From: Clavibacter sp. A6099 | Lineage (GTDB): Bacteria; Actinomycetota; Actinomycetes; Actinomycetales; Microbacteriaceae | DNA length: 64,000 nucleotides | Direction: 5' to 3' | Assembly (NCBI RefSeq): GCF_021919125.1 | Contig: NZ_CP083439.1 | Location: forward strand, 2,480,001 to 2,544,000 | In this document: piece by piece, positions 43,832 through 54,113 of the stretch | Layout: each line of letters starts with the position of its first letter | Position numbering within the stretch: position 1 is the stretch's first letter | Notes under the pieces: model-generated | Databases searched by the model: none | The model's input: the letters and a program-made list of their open reading frames with translations, nothing else | Told to the model about the DNA's origin: nothing | Position numbers and translations under genes: made by a program

Positions 43832-44491
43832 TCAGCGCCGGAGCGCCGCCCGCGCCATCCGGTTGCCGGCGAGCTGCACCACCTGCACGAGCACGATGAT
43901 GATGAGCACCGCCGCCCACGTGACGACCGGCTCGAACTGCCGGTACCCGTAGACGATCGCGAAGTTCCCGAGGCCGCCGCCGCCGATCGCGCCCGCGACT
44001 GCCGTCATGTCCACGATGCCGACGAATGCGAAGGTGTACCCGAGGATCAGCGGGCCGAGCGCCTCGGGGATCAGCAGCGTGAAGATGATCCGCACCGGGC
44101 TCGCGCCCACGGACCTGGCCGCCTCGATCACGCCCGGCTGCACCGTGAGCAGGTTCTGCTCGACGATGCGGCTGATCGCGAACGACGCCCCGAGCGACAG
44201 CGTGAAGATGACCGCCGGCTGCTGGATGCCGGTGCCCGTGACCAGGCGGGCGAGGGGTTGCGCCGCGACCAGGAAGATCACGAACGGGATGGGGCGGAAG
44301 GTGTTGACGACCAGGTTCAGCACCGCGTATACGGCCCGGTTCGGCAGCAGGCTGCTGGCGCGCGTGAGGTAGAGGCCGAGGCCCATCAAGAGGCCGCCGA
44401 GCCCGCCGAACAGGAGCGTGAGGAGCACCATCACGAGCGTCTCGACCGTCGACTGGCCGAGGAGCGGCAGGAGCGGGTTCAGCGTGTCCAT
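43832..44491 (-). CDS. metI: Methionine ABC transporter permease MetI
   Basis: The 219-residue permease has about five spans and the MetI signatures NTFRPIPFVIFLVAAQPL and EAARSVGASPVRIIFTLLIPEALGP (in two parts; the E-A-A-x3-G coupling motif to the ATPase), then GGGGLGNFAIVYGYRQFE. It forms the channel of the methionine importer with MetN and MetQ. It starts one base past the metN stop and is the last gene of the operon. Confidence 0.93.
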   Translation of the reverse strand: MDTLNPLLPLLGQSTVETLVMVLLTLLFGGLGGLLMGLGLYLTRASSLLPNRAVYAVLNLVVNTFRPIPFVIFLVAAQPLARLVTGTGIQQPAVIFTLSLGASFAISRIVEQNLLTVQPGVIEAARSVGASPVRIIFTLLIPEALGPLILGYTFAFVGIVDMTAVAGAIGGGGLGNFAIVYGYRQFEPVVTWAAVLIIIVLVQVVQLAGNRMARAALRR

Positions 44492-44492
44492 C

Positions 44493-45530
44493 TCAGACCA
44501 CCTCCGTCACGGTGACGCCGGCGCGGTCGGCCGCGAGCACCTCGTCGATGCGCGCGGGGTCGCCCCCGAGCGCGAGGGTCAGGTTGCCGAACGTGCGGCC
44601 CTGGATGTCGGTGATGCCGCCGTGCACGACCTCGAAGGCGATGCCCGCCTCCGCGAGCGCCCGGAACACCTCGGCCTGCGTCGCGCCGCCGTCCGCGAAG
44701 GACAGCGTGACGAGGCGTCCCGGGTGCCGGCGGCGGAGGCGCTGGACCTCGTGCGGCTCGGGCACGCCCGCGACCACGGTCGACACGAAGCGGCGCGCGG
44801 CGTCGCTCGTGGGACGCGAGAACACGTCGAACACGTCGCCCTGCTCGATGACGCGGCCCGAGTCCATGACGGCCACGCGGTCGGCGATGGACTTGATGAC
44901 CTCCATCTCGTGCGTGATGACGACGATGGTGACGCCGAGCTCCTCGTTGACCCGGCGCAGGAGCGAGAGGACCTCGCTCGTGGTCTCGGGATCCAGCGCG
45001 CTCGTGGCCTCGTCGGCCAGGAGGATCGCGGGGCTCGTGGCGAGCGCCCGGGCGATGCCGACGCGCTGCTTCTGGCCGCCGGACAGCTCGTCGGGCCGCG
45101 CGTGCGCCTTGTCGGCGAGGCCGACGAAGTGCAGCAGGTCGCTGATCCGCCGCTGCTGCTGGTCCTTCGGCATGCCCGCGACCGTGAGCGGGTACGCGAC
45201 GTTGCCCCACACCGTCTTCGACGTGAAGAGGTTGAACTGCTGGAACACCATGCCGATGCCGAGGCGCAGCTTCCGCAGCTCGCGCTCGGGGAGGGCCTGG
45301 ATCTCGCGCCCGTCGACCGCGACGGTGCCTGCGGTCGGCCGCTCGAGCGCGTTCACGAGCCGCACGAGCGTGCTCTTGCCCGCGCCGGAGTAGCCGATGA
45401 TGCCGAACACCTCACCGCGGCGGATGTCGAGGTCGACGTCGGCGAGGGCGTGGAGCCCCGCCTCCCCCTTCGCGCGGGGCGGGTACTGCTTGCCGACGCC
45501 GCGGAGGGAGACGTGCGGGGCGTCCGTCAT
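44493..45530 (-). CDS. metN: Methionine ABC transporter ATP-binding protein MetN
   Basis: The 345-residue ATPase has Walker A GYSGAGKST, signature LSGGQKQRVGIARAL, Walker B ILLADEATSALD and the switch His of THEME. A C-terminal NIL/ACT-like domain (about 270-345, LVTLSFADGG through FGNLTLALGG) is the methionine-sensing domain that trans-inhibits uptake. The ATG overlaps the metQ stop (ATGA), and metI follows by one base. Confidence 0.94.
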   Translation of the reverse strand: MTDAPHVSLRGVGKQYPPRAKGEAGLHALADVDLDIRRGEVFGIIGYSGAGKSTLVRLVNALERPTAGTVAVDGREIQALPERELRKLRLGIGMVFQQFNLFTSKTVWGNVAYPLTVAGMPKDQQQRRISDLLHFVGLADKAHARPDELSGGQKQRVGIARALATSPAILLADEATSALDPETTSEVLSLLRRVNEELGVTIVVITHEMEVIKSIADRVAVMDSGRVIEQGDVFDVFSRPTSDAARRFVSTVVAGVPEPHEVQRLRRRHPGRLVTLSFADGGATQAEVFRALAEAGIAFEVVHGGITDIQGRTFGNLTLALGGDPARIDEVLAADRAGVTVTEVV

Positions 45531-46459
45531 CGAGCCGCCTTCTTCTCGGCGACGGCCTTCTCGGTGGTGGTGAGGAGGCTCTGCAGCTCGTCGGCCGGCG
45601 TCTGCAGCGGGATCGCCGTGCCGCCGGAGTTCTCGACGACCGCGTCCACGACGGCCGGGGTGTCCCGGAAGATCTGCGCGAGCTTCAGGTACGTCTCGTT
45701 GTCGGCGTCGGCGGCGCGGGCCGCGAAGACGTTGACGTAGGCGAGCGCCTTCGGGTCGCTGGGGTCGTCCTGCGCGATCGCGGCGTCGGCGGTGAGGCCC
45801 GCGTCGGTGACGAAGTCGTTGTTGATGATGACGGCGTCCGCGTCCGGCAGCGAGGTGGCCGTGAGCGCGGCGTCCACCGTGGTGACGGTGACCTTCGAGG
45901 CGGACTGGTCGATGTCGTCGAGCGTGGAGACGCTGGATCCGCCGCCCTTGAGCGTGAGGAGTCCCTCGCGCTGGAGCAGGAGGAGGCCGCGCGCGAGGTT
46001 CGACTCGTCGTTGGGCAGGATCACGGTGCCGCCCTGCGGGATGTCGGCGACCGACGCGTGCTTCGACGAGTACAGCCCGAGCGGGTAGATCGCCGTGGCG
46101 CCGATGGGCGTGAGGTCCTCGCCCGCGCCCTCGTTGTACTGAGCGAGGTAGACGAGGTGCTGGAACTGGTCGAGGTCGATCTCGCCCTCCGACAGCGCGG
46201 GGTTCACCTGCGGGTACTCGGTGAAGTCGACGATCTGCACGTCGATGCCCTCCTCCTTGGCCGCCTCGACGAACAGGGGCCACTGCGGGTCGCTCGCGCC
46301 CACGACGCCGATCCTCACGGCCTTCCCGCCGCCCGAGAACGCGCCGACGGCGAAGAGGACGGCCGCGACGATCGCGAGGACGACGACGACCGCGCCGATG
46401 ATGAGGCCGAGGCGGTTCCTCCGCTTCGGGGCGTCGATCAGGGGTGCCTGGGTGGTCAT
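45527..46459 (-). CDS. metQ: MetQ/NlpA-family methionine-binding protein, membrane-anchored
   Basis: The 310-residue binding protein has the NlpA family pattern: VRIGVVGASDPQWPLF, IDLDQFQHLVYLAQYN, NDESNLARGLLLLQREGL and VIINNDFVTDAGL. It captures methionine outside the membrane for MetN-MetI. Instead of a lipobox cysteine, the N-terminus has a cytosolic basic stretch and one uncleaved-looking membrane helix (about 17-42) followed by FSGGGK; no Cys is available for lipidation. It should therefore be a signal-anchor protein. It heads the operon behind a long leader. Confidence 0.9.
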   Translation of the reverse strand: MTTQAPLIDAPKRRNRLGLIIGAVVVVLAIVAAVLFAVGAFSGGGKAVRIGVVGASDPQWPLFVEAAKEEGIDVQIVDFTEYPQVNPALSEGEIDLDQFQHLVYLAQYNEGAGEDLTPIGATAIYPLGLYSSKHASVADIPQGGTVILPNDESNLARGLLLLQREGLLTLKGGGSSVSTLDDIDQSASKVTVTTVDAALTATSLPDADAVIINNDFVTDAGLTADAAIAQDDPSDPKALAYVNVFAARAADADNETYLKLAQIFRDTPAVVDAVVENSGGTAIPLQTPADELQSLLTTTEKAVAEKKAAR

Positions 46460-46800
46460 GGTGGTCCTCTCGGTGGTGCGGGGCCGGTGCTGTCCGGTGG
46501 TGGTGCGGGTGCGGTCGTGCGTATGCGGTCGTGCGGGGATGCGGGGCGGCCGGATGGCGCGCGGGTGCGCGCGCCGACGCGGTCGAGCGGACGCGCCTCG
46601 GCACCCGGTCGGATCGCCGGGGAGGCGTGCACGGGACGACGCTCCCGCCTGCGGTGCGGGACGCCGACGACGGCCGGTGGCCGCGTCCCTGCAGCACCTC
46701 GACGGTAGGCGGACGGACGGGGGCGTGTCGAACCCGGCCGTAACACGGGGACACCCCGCATCGCCCGCGGGATGTGGCAGGGTCGGCCACGGAGGTGCCC
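46460..46800. other. 341-base gene-free divergent region between metQ and a membrane protein gene
   Basis: This is the longest gene-free stretch. On the minus strand it holds a promoter-like pair (46702-46731) and a G/C-rich leader of about 235 bases before metQ, including GCGGTCGTGCG twice near 46511-46536. I do not recognise a SAM riboswitch or any known T box. On the plus strand, GGAGG (about 46790-46796) serves the gene at 46801. A proline-rich frame reading toward metQ and ending in ATGA is open but unsupported. Confidence 0.6.
46702..46731 (-). promoter_or_regulatory. Promoter-like -35/-10 pair for the metQ-metN-metI operon
   Basis: On the minus strand TCGACA (46726-46731) and TACCGT (46702-46707) are separated by 18 bases, giving a leader of about 235 bases before metQ. 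Confidence 0.45.
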
Positions 46801-47781
46801 ATGCACGAGGACGACGACGCCGTCTCCGCGCTCCCCGTCGAGGAGCTGCGACGCCGCGTCTACGCGCAGGGGGCCGACGAGGCCGACGAGCGGTGGATCC
46901 GCGCGGCCGCCGAGCTCACCCGCCGCGAGCGCGCGTCCCGGCCCGCCGCGGGCGACGCGGTCCTCGAGGCGGGAGCGAGTGCGGGACCGGGTGCAGACGG
47001 GCGGGCGGATGCGGCGGATGCGGCGGATGCGGCGGATGCGGCGGATGCGGCGGATGCGGCGGATGCGGCGGATGCGGCGGATGCGGCGGTCCCCGCGTCC
47101 GCCGACGCGACGGCGGACGACGGGTCCTCGGACGACGGGTCCTCGGACGACGACGCCGACGCCTCCCCCTCCCCTCCCCGCGGATCCCGACGCGTCCTCG
47201 TCGGGATCGCCGCCGCCGCGCTGGCCGTGGGCCTCGCCGCGGGCGGAGCGGTCGGCGCATCGCTCGGCGCCGGATCCGCCGTGACGGACTCCGCCGACGG
47301 CACCCCGAGCCCCGGCGCGGACGCGCCGCCGGCCGCCGCGGGATCCACCCCGGCCGCCGCCGCGAGCCCCGACGGCCCCGCGCTCCTCGGCCCCGACTCC
47401 ACCTCCGACCAGCGCAGCCGCCCGGTCGGCGCGATCTTCGACGGCCCGCAGGAGGACGGCGACCGCCCGCCCAAGGCCGTCCGCGCCGACGTCGACGCCA
47501 CCACGATCCGCGCCGTGCAGACGAGCGTCGGCCTCTACGCCGGGCTCTCCGTGTCGGGCGACCTGTGCCTGCTGGTGTTCCCGAGCGGCGGCGCGGGCGT
47601 CGTCACGTGCGCGTCGCCCGACCGCATCGCCGCCGACGGCCTCCGCATCGCGTGGACCACCGAGTTCCCGTCGCGCAATCGCGACGGCTCGACGGGCATG
47701 ATCACGGGCGACGTGACGGCGACCTGGTCGGGCGACGACCTCATCACGCTGACGACGCCTGACCGCATCCTCGCGTACTGA
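46801..47781 (+). CDS. Single-pass membrane protein with Ala-Asp-Ala repeat (twin 1), function unknown
   Basis: The 326-residue protein has a cytosolic region beginning with a helix (LPVEELRRRVYAQGADEADERWIRAAAEL), then nine consecutive Ala-Asp-Ala units (69-95), an acidic/Ser stretch, one membrane helix (about 133-156), a Pro/Ala linker, and an extracellular domain with RAVQTSVGLYAGLSVSGDLC and two to three cysteines. The adjacent downstream gene encodes a shorter paralogue with the same plan but no repeat. I do not recognise the family. The ATG at 46801 has GGAGG five bases upstream. A membrane-bound sensor or anti-sigma-like role is conceivable from topology only. Confidence 0.65.
   Translation: MHEDDDAVSALPVEELRRRVYAQGADEADERWIRAAAELTRRERASRPAAGDAVLEAGASAGPGADGRADAADAADAADAADAADAADAADAADAAVPASADATADDGSSDDGSSDDDADASPSPPRGSRRVLVGIAAAALAVGLAAGGAVGASLGAGSAVTDSADGTPSPGADAPPAAAGSTPAAAASPDGPALLGPDSTSDQRSRPVGAIFDGPQEDGDRPPKAVRADVDATTIRAVQTSVGLYAGLSVSGDLCLLVFPSGGAGVVTCASPDRIAADGLRIAWTTEFPSRNRDGSTGMITGDVTATWSGDDLITLTTPDRILAY
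46861..46916 (+). repeat. 56-bp perfect direct repeat, copy 1 (twin membrane genes)
   Basis: The 56 bases encoding the N-terminal helix are identical to 47915-47970 in the paralogous gene, third codon positions included, although flanking sequence differs. The copies are 1054 bases apart. Recent gene conversion or duplication is likely. Confidence 0.85.
47005..47085 (+). repeat. Nine tandem copies of the 9-mer GCGGATGCG
   Basis: Nine perfect copies of GCGGATGCG encode Ala-Asp-Ala units in the cytosolic part of the twin 1 protein. The unit is a multiple of three, so copy-number change would alter protein length without a frameshift. The paralogue at 47843 lacks the array. Confidence 0.9.
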
Positions 47782-47842
47782 GCGGCGCCTCCGGGACCGC
47801 GTCGGACGTGTGGGAGGGTCGTCGCGGGAAGGGGACACCACC

Positions 47843-48679
47843 ATGGACGCACGCGCATCGGGGTCGGACGACGACCTCACCACGCTCCCGCTCGACGCGC
47901 TCCGCGAGCTCGTGTACGCGCAGGGGGCCGACGAGGCCGACGAGCGGTGGATCCGCGCGGCCGCCGAGCTGACGCGCCGCGAGCGCGCGGCCTCCCCCGC
48001 CGCCCGTCCGGCGGAGGCGGACGGACCGGACGCGGAGGGCGACGGGGCCGACGCGGCGGATCCGCCCGCGCGCTCCCGCCGGACGCTCGCGTGGGCCGGC
48101 GGCGCCCTCGTCGTCGGGCTGCTCGCGGGCGCGGGCATCGCCACCGGGCTCGGCGGATCCGCGGCGCCGTCCGCCGACGCGACGGCGACCCCCTCCGCCG
48201 CTGCCACCGACTCCGCCGCTGCGCCGCCGGATCCCGCGAGCGTGCGGTCGCTGCTCGGCACCGACATCAGCCGCACCTCGGCCGCCCTCGCGGTCGACGG
48301 GATCCTCGCCGCTCCGCAGCAGGAGGCCGACCGGCCGCCGCGCTCGCCCGGCGGCGACATCGACCTCACCTCCATCCGCGGGGTGCAGACGAGCGTGGGC
48401 CTCTACGTCGCGCGCACGATCTCCGGCGACGCGTGCCTGCTCGTGTACCCGTGGACGGGATCCGTCCCGGACGACGAGAGCAGCCCCGGCTCCGGCGTCG
48501 CGTCGTGCGCCCCGCCCACGCAGCTCGCCGTCTCGGGCCTGGAGATGACGTGGATCGCGAACGTGCCGGTGCTCAACATGGACGAGACCGTGCGCATGGC
48601 CGGGGGCGGGCTGACCGTCGTCTGGTCCCCCGACGGGAAGCTCACCCTGAGCTCGCCAGACGTCCCCGTCGCGTACTGA
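47843..48679 (+). CDS. Single-pass membrane protein, paralogue of the preceding gene (twin 2)
   Basis: The 278-residue protein shares the layout of the gene 61 bases upstream: an N-terminal helix with YAQGADEADERWIRAAAEL, an acidic stretch, a membrane helix (about 80-105, AWAGGALVVGLLAGAGIATGL), then an extracellular domain with RGVQTSVGLYVARTISGDAC and VASCAPP. It lacks the Ala-Asp-Ala array. The ATG at 47843 follows GGAAGGGG. The tandem arrangement and identical 56-bp segment point to recent duplication. Function unknown. Confidence 0.65.
   Translation: MDARASGSDDDLTTLPLDALRELVYAQGADEADERWIRAAAELTRRERAASPAARPAEADGPDAEGDGADAADPPARSRRTLAWAGGALVVGLLAGAGIATGLGGSAAPSADATATPSAAATDSAAAPPDPASVRSLLGTDISRTSAALAVDGILAAPQQEADRPPRSPGGDIDLTSIRGVQTSVGLYVARTISGDACLLVYPWTGSVPDDESSPGSGVASCAPPTQLAVSGLEMTWIANVPVLNMDETVRMAGGGLTVVWSPDGKLTLSSPDVPVAY
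47915..47970 (+). repeat. 56-bp perfect direct repeat, copy 2 (twin membrane genes)
   Basis: Identical to 46861-46916 in the preceding paralogue; it encodes the same cytosolic helix. Confidence 0.85.
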
Positions 48680-48691
48680 CCGCTCGGCGGA

Positions 48692-50509
<1,818 letters not shown>

Positions 50510-50515
50510 CGCACG

Positions 50516-50521
50516 AGCCTA
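50516..50521 (-). promoter_or_regulatory. -10-like box TAGGCT for the ABC-F gene
   Basis: TAGGCT on the minus strand is six bases from the GTG at 50509, with no ribosome-binding sequence between them. Confidence 0.48.
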
Positions 50522-50659
50522 GGTGACCCCCGGCCGGGGAATTCCCGCGAGCCGCCCGCCGTTGCCACTGATCGTGGCCCGCGCAGGGCCGCGCGCTCGA
50601 CGGGGAGCAGCCCGCCCCGCCGCCCGTGCGCCGGGATCCGCCCACCGCGAGGAGCGCAC

Positions 50660-51952
50660 ATGACGACCAGCCGCACCGAGACCGCATCGATCCCCGTCAC
50701 CGGCTCGACCGCCGCATCCGCCGCGTCCCCCGCCCGCCGCGAGTCCGCCGCCGGCCTCCTCGTCTACGCGCTCACGCTGCTCGTCCTCGTCGCATCCGGC
50801 GCCGCGCCCTCGCCGCTCTACCCCGTGTACCAGGAGGAGTGGACGCTGCCGCCCGTGGTGCTCACGCTCGTGTTCGCCGTCTACGTCGCCGGCCTCCTCG
50901 CGACGCTCCTGACGGCCGGCCGGCTCTCCGACCACATCGGCCGCCGCCCGGTGATCCTCGGCGCCCTCGTCGTGTCCGTCGCCGCCATGCTCGTCTTCGC
51001 CTTCGCGCACGACGGGCTCGCGCTCGTGGTCGCGCGCATCCTCCAGGGCCTCGCGATCGGCCTCGCGACCGGCGCCCTCGGCGCCGGGATGATCGACCAC
51101 CAGCCGTCGCGCCGATCCGGCCTCGCCGCCTTCCTCAACGGCGTCGTGCCGCCCGTGGCGCTCACGGTCGGCGCGCTCGGCAGCGGCTTCCTCGTCGCCT
51201 ACGGCCCCGCGCCCGAGGAGACGGTGTTCCTCGTGCTCGCCGCGCTCATGGTCGCCGCGGGGATCGCCGTCGCGTTCGTGCCCGAGCGCCAGCCGCGTCG
51301 CGCGGGCGCGCTCCGCTCGCTCGTGCCGTCGGTCGCCGTGCCGCGCGCCGCCCGCTCCGTCTTCACCGCGGTCGTCGGCGGGATGATCGCGAGCTGGGCG
51401 CTCGGCGGCATGTTCCTGGCCTTCATCGGATCCGTGCTCGGCACGACGTTCGGCCTGCACAGCGCCGCGCTCACGGGGACCGCGATCGCGCTGTTCACCG
51501 GCACGGGCGCGATCACCGGCATCGTGATCCGCACCCGCGACGCCCGCCGCAGCCTCATCGTCGGCGTGGTCGCGCTCGTGCTCGGCCCGATCGGCCTCGT
51601 CGCCGCGATCTGGACCGCGTCGCTCCCCCTGTTCGCGATCGCCGCGGTGATCGGCGGCGTCGGCTTCGGCGCGGGCTTCCAGGCGGGCCTGCGGCTCGTG
51701 CTCGCGGAGGCGCCGGTCGACCAGCGCGCGAGCCTCCTCTCCTCCGTCTACGTCGCGAGCTACCTCGCGTTCGGCGTGCCGAGCATCGTCGCGGGCGTGT
51801 TCGTCGAGGCGGACGGGCTGCCGATCGTGCTCACCGTCTACGGCGCCTTCGTCGCGGCGAGCGCCCTGGTCGCGCTCGTGCTGCAGCTCACGGGGCGCCG
51901 CACGCGCCGCGCCGAGCGGATCGCCGACGCGCTGGACGCCGCCGCCCGCTGA
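50660..51952 (+). CDS. MFS transporter
   Basis: The 430-residue protein has about 12 spans. The family motif between spans 2 and 3 is GRLSDHIGRRPVILGAL, and LSSVYVASYLAFGVPSIVAG lies in the C-terminal half. It is a typical proton-driven major-facilitator exporter of the drug or metabolite type; the substrate is unknown. AGGAG (50650-50654) sits five bases before the ATG. It diverges from the ABC-F gene across about 150 bases. Confidence 0.87.
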   Translation: MTTSRTETASIPVTGSTAASAASPARRESAAGLLVYALTLLVLVASGAAPSPLYPVYQEEWTLPPVVLTLVFAVYVAGLLATLLTAGRLSDHIGRRPVILGALVVSVAAMLVFAFAHDGLALVVARILQGLAIGLATGALGAGMIDHQPSRRSGLAAFLNGVVPPVALTVGALGSGFLVAYGPAPEETVFLVLAALMVAAGIAVAFVPERQPRRAGALRSLVPSVAVPRAARSVFTAVVGGMIASWALGGMFLAFIGSVLGTTFGLHSAALTGTAIALFTGTGAITGIVIRTRDARRSLIVGVVALVLGPIGLVAAIWTASLPLFAIAAVIGGVGFGAGFQAGLRLVLAEAPVDQRASLLSSVYVASYLAFGVPSIVAGVFVEADGLPIVLTVYGAFVAASALVALVLQLTGRRTRRAERIADALDAAAR

Positions 51953-52074
51953 GGATCGCCGCCCCGCGGGCATCCGGGTAGCATCGTCGTCGCCGTGCGG
52001 CCGAGCTGTCCCGGCGCGCGTCCTACCGGACCGGCATCCCGCCCGGCGCCGGCCCCGAACGGAAGGTCGCCCCC

Positions 52075-52245
52075 ATGGCGTTCATCGTCGTCCTGCTCGT
52101 CCTCTGGCTGATCCTCACGGTCGTCGGCTTCGCCATCAAGGGCCTCATCTGGCTCGGGATCATCGGCATCATCCTGATCCTCGGCACGATCGTGCTCGGC
52201 AGCCTCCGCCGCCGCTACAACGCCGCGAAGACCCCCAGGGCGTAG
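52075..52245 (+). CDS. 56-residue hydrophobic membrane peptide
   Basis: This short gene encodes 56 residues: two hydrophobic stretches (MAFIVVLLVLWLILTVVGF and IWLGIIGIILILGTIVLGSL) joined by AIKGL and ended by RRRYNAAKTPRA. It resembles the small hydrophobic membrane proteins common in actinobacteria; no specific function is known. GGAAGG lies about nine bases before the ATG, and a TAGCAT box (51979-51984) would give a leader of roughly 85 bases. It precedes the DUF2142 gene on the same strand. Confidence 0.65.
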   Translation: MAFIVVLLVLWLILTVVGFAIKGLIWLGIIGIILILGTIVLGSLRRRYNAAKTPRA

Positions 52246-52391
52246 CCGCCGGAGGGGCCCGCGACCGCGGGGGCCGCGGGGACGACGGGCTATCCTCGTC
52301 TCGGACCGCGGGACCGCCACGTGCAGGTCGCCGTCCGCAGGGGGCCCGCCGGCCGCTCCTGTCCGCACGCGCTGCACGTCCCGGAGAGACC

Positions 52392-54113
52392 ATGATGCGA
52401 ACGCCCCCGCACGCCCGCGCCCCGCGCACCGACGGCCGGCCGGGCAGGGCGTCGCTCCTGGTGTTCCTCGCGGCCCTCATCGGGATCGGCGTGCTGAGCG
52501 CGCTGTGGGCGGTCACGACGCCGCTCGGGGCGAGTCCCGACGAGCCCGCCCACATGAACAAGGCGGCCTCCGTCGTGCGCGGCCAGTTCCTCGGCGACGT
52601 GACGGACGACCCGCAGGTGCGCGTCGTCCAGGTGCCCGCTGGCGTCGCGTACTCGGATCCCTCGGCGTGCGCCCGGCACGACGGCGACAGGACCGCCGAC
52701 TGCGCGCCCGGCTTCCCCGCCGGCGACGCGGCCGACCGCATCGTCTCCACCGAGACGAGCGCCGGCCTCTACGACCCCGTCTACTACCTGCTCGTCGGCT
52801 GGCCGACCCTCATCTGGGGCGGCAGCACCACGGCCGTCTTCGGCATGCGCCTCGTGAGTGCGCTCCTCTGCACGCTGCTCGCGGCGGGCGCCATCGCCTA
52901 CCTCGCCCGCCTCCCCCGCCCGGTCCTCCCGGTGCTCGCCACCTTCGCGGCGCTCACGCCCATGACGCACTCGCTGTTCGGATCCGTGAACCCGAACGCC
53001 TTCGAGATCGCGGCGACCGCGGCGTTCGCGGCCGCGTACGTCACGGGCCTCGTGCGCGGCGGGCCCGTGAGCTGGCGCACCGCGGCGTTCCTCGCGGTCA
53101 CCGGCGGGCTGCTCGTGCACGCGCGCGGCCTCTCGCCCATGTGGCTGGGCGTCGTCGTGGTCGCCGGCGCGTCCCTCGTCGGCTGGTCCCGCTTCTGGAC
53201 GTACCTCCGCCGCCCGCAGGTGCTCACCGCGGTGGGCGTCGTGGCGGTGTCGACCGTGCTCGCGATCGTGTGGATCCTGCGCACCGGCTCGCTCGCGGCC
53301 GTCGGCGTCTACGAGCGCGCGGGCACGAGCTTCGCCGAGGGCCTCGTGATCATGCTCGAGCGCACCTTCGACTACGCGCGCGACATGGTCGGGAACTTCG
53401 GCTGGCTCGACACCGCCATCCCGTCGTACGCGGTCTTCCCCTACTTCGTGGGCTGGGGCGTCATCGTCGCCGCGGCCGTCATGATCCCGTCCGCGAAGGG
53501 CGGGCGACGCGCGGTCGTCGTCGCCCTCGTCGGCTTCGTGCTCCTGCCCGCGCTCGTGCAGGCATCGTCGGTGACGAAGTCCGGATTCGTGTGGCAGGGC
53601 CGCTACAACCTGCCGGCGTACCTGTTGCTGATCATCGTCGCGGCCGTCGTCGCCGCGCCCGCGTTCGACCGGGTTCCCGCCCTCGTGCGCCGCCGGATCC
53701 TGGTGCTCGTCGCGGTCGTGCACGCCGCGGCCGGGTTCGTGGGCCTCATGACCTTCCTGCGCCGCAACTCCGTGGGCCTCAGCGCCTCGTGGTCCGACCT
53801 CCTGCTGCGGCCCCGCTGGTCGCCGCCCGTCGCGGGCGTCGAGCCGTGGATCCTCGCGATCGCGGTCGCGTCGGTCGTCGCCGGCGCCGCGCTGCTCCTC
53901 GCGGTGCTGGCCGCGCGCCGCGACGCCCCGGCGGGGGCGACGCTGGACGCCGGGCCCCGCGGGCTCCCGGGCGTCGGGATGCCCACGGCGGCAGGGACCG
54001 GCCGCGGCACCGTGGCCGCATCGGCCGAGGCGCATGCCGACGGGGATCCCGCGTCGACGCCGATCCCGCACGCGTCGGCTGACGCGTCGTCCGACGGATC
54101 GCGCGGCGCATGA
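52392..54113 (+). CDS. DUF2142 multi-span membrane protein (GT-C-like)
   Basis: The 573-residue protein has about 11 membrane spans. The first extracellular loop contains TTPLGASPDEPAHMNKAASV, the DUF2142 hallmark whose acidic D-E-P-x-H pair resembles the catalytic loop of GT-C glycosyltransferases. A later YVLFPYFVGWG-like span and a hydrophilic Ala/Gly tail follow. DUF2142 proteins sit in cell-surface glycan loci. GGAG precedes the ATG, and the stop overlaps the GtrA start (ATGA). With the GtrA and GT2 proteins it suggests lipid-linked-sugar-dependent glycosylation of the envelope. Confidence 0.83.
   Translation: MMRTPPHARAPRTDGRPGRASLLVFLAALIGIGVLSALWAVTTPLGASPDEPAHMNKAASVVRGQFLGDVTDDPQVRVVQVPAGVAYSDPSACARHDGDRTADCAPGFPAGDAADRIVSTETSAGLYDPVYYLLVGWPTLIWGGSTTAVFGMRLVSALLCTLLAAGAIAYLARLPRPVLPVLATFAALTPMTHSLFGSVNPNAFEIAATAAFAAAYVTGLVRGGPVSWRTAAFLAVTGGLLVHARGLSPMWLGVVVVAGASLVGWSRFWTYLRRPQVLTAVGVVAVSTVLAIVWILRTGSLAAVGVYERAGTSFAEGLVIMLERTFDYARDMVGNFGWLDTAIPSYAVFPYFVGWGVIVAAAVMIPSAKGGRRAVVVALVGFVLLPALVQASSVTKSGFVWQGRYNLPAYLLLIIVAAVVAAPAFDRVPALVRRRILVLVAVVHAAAGFVGLMTFLRRNSVGLSASWSDLLLRPRWSPPVAGVEPWILAIAVASVVAGAALLLAVLAARRDAPAGATLDAGPRGLPGVGMPTAAGTGRGTVAASAEAHADGDPASTPIPHASADASSDGSRGA

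Noticed and set aside
46456-46630. Proline-rich leader frame ending in ATGA at the metQ start
   Set aside because: No ribosome-binding site or composition typical of an attenuator; long open frames are expected by chance at this GC content.
46460-46700. SAM riboswitch upstream of metQ
   Set aside because: I could not recognise the conserved core of any SAM riboswitch class in the leader.
47005-47085. Tandem repeats considered as a CRISPR array or satellite
   Set aside because: Units are 9 bp with no spacers and are read in frame inside a gene.
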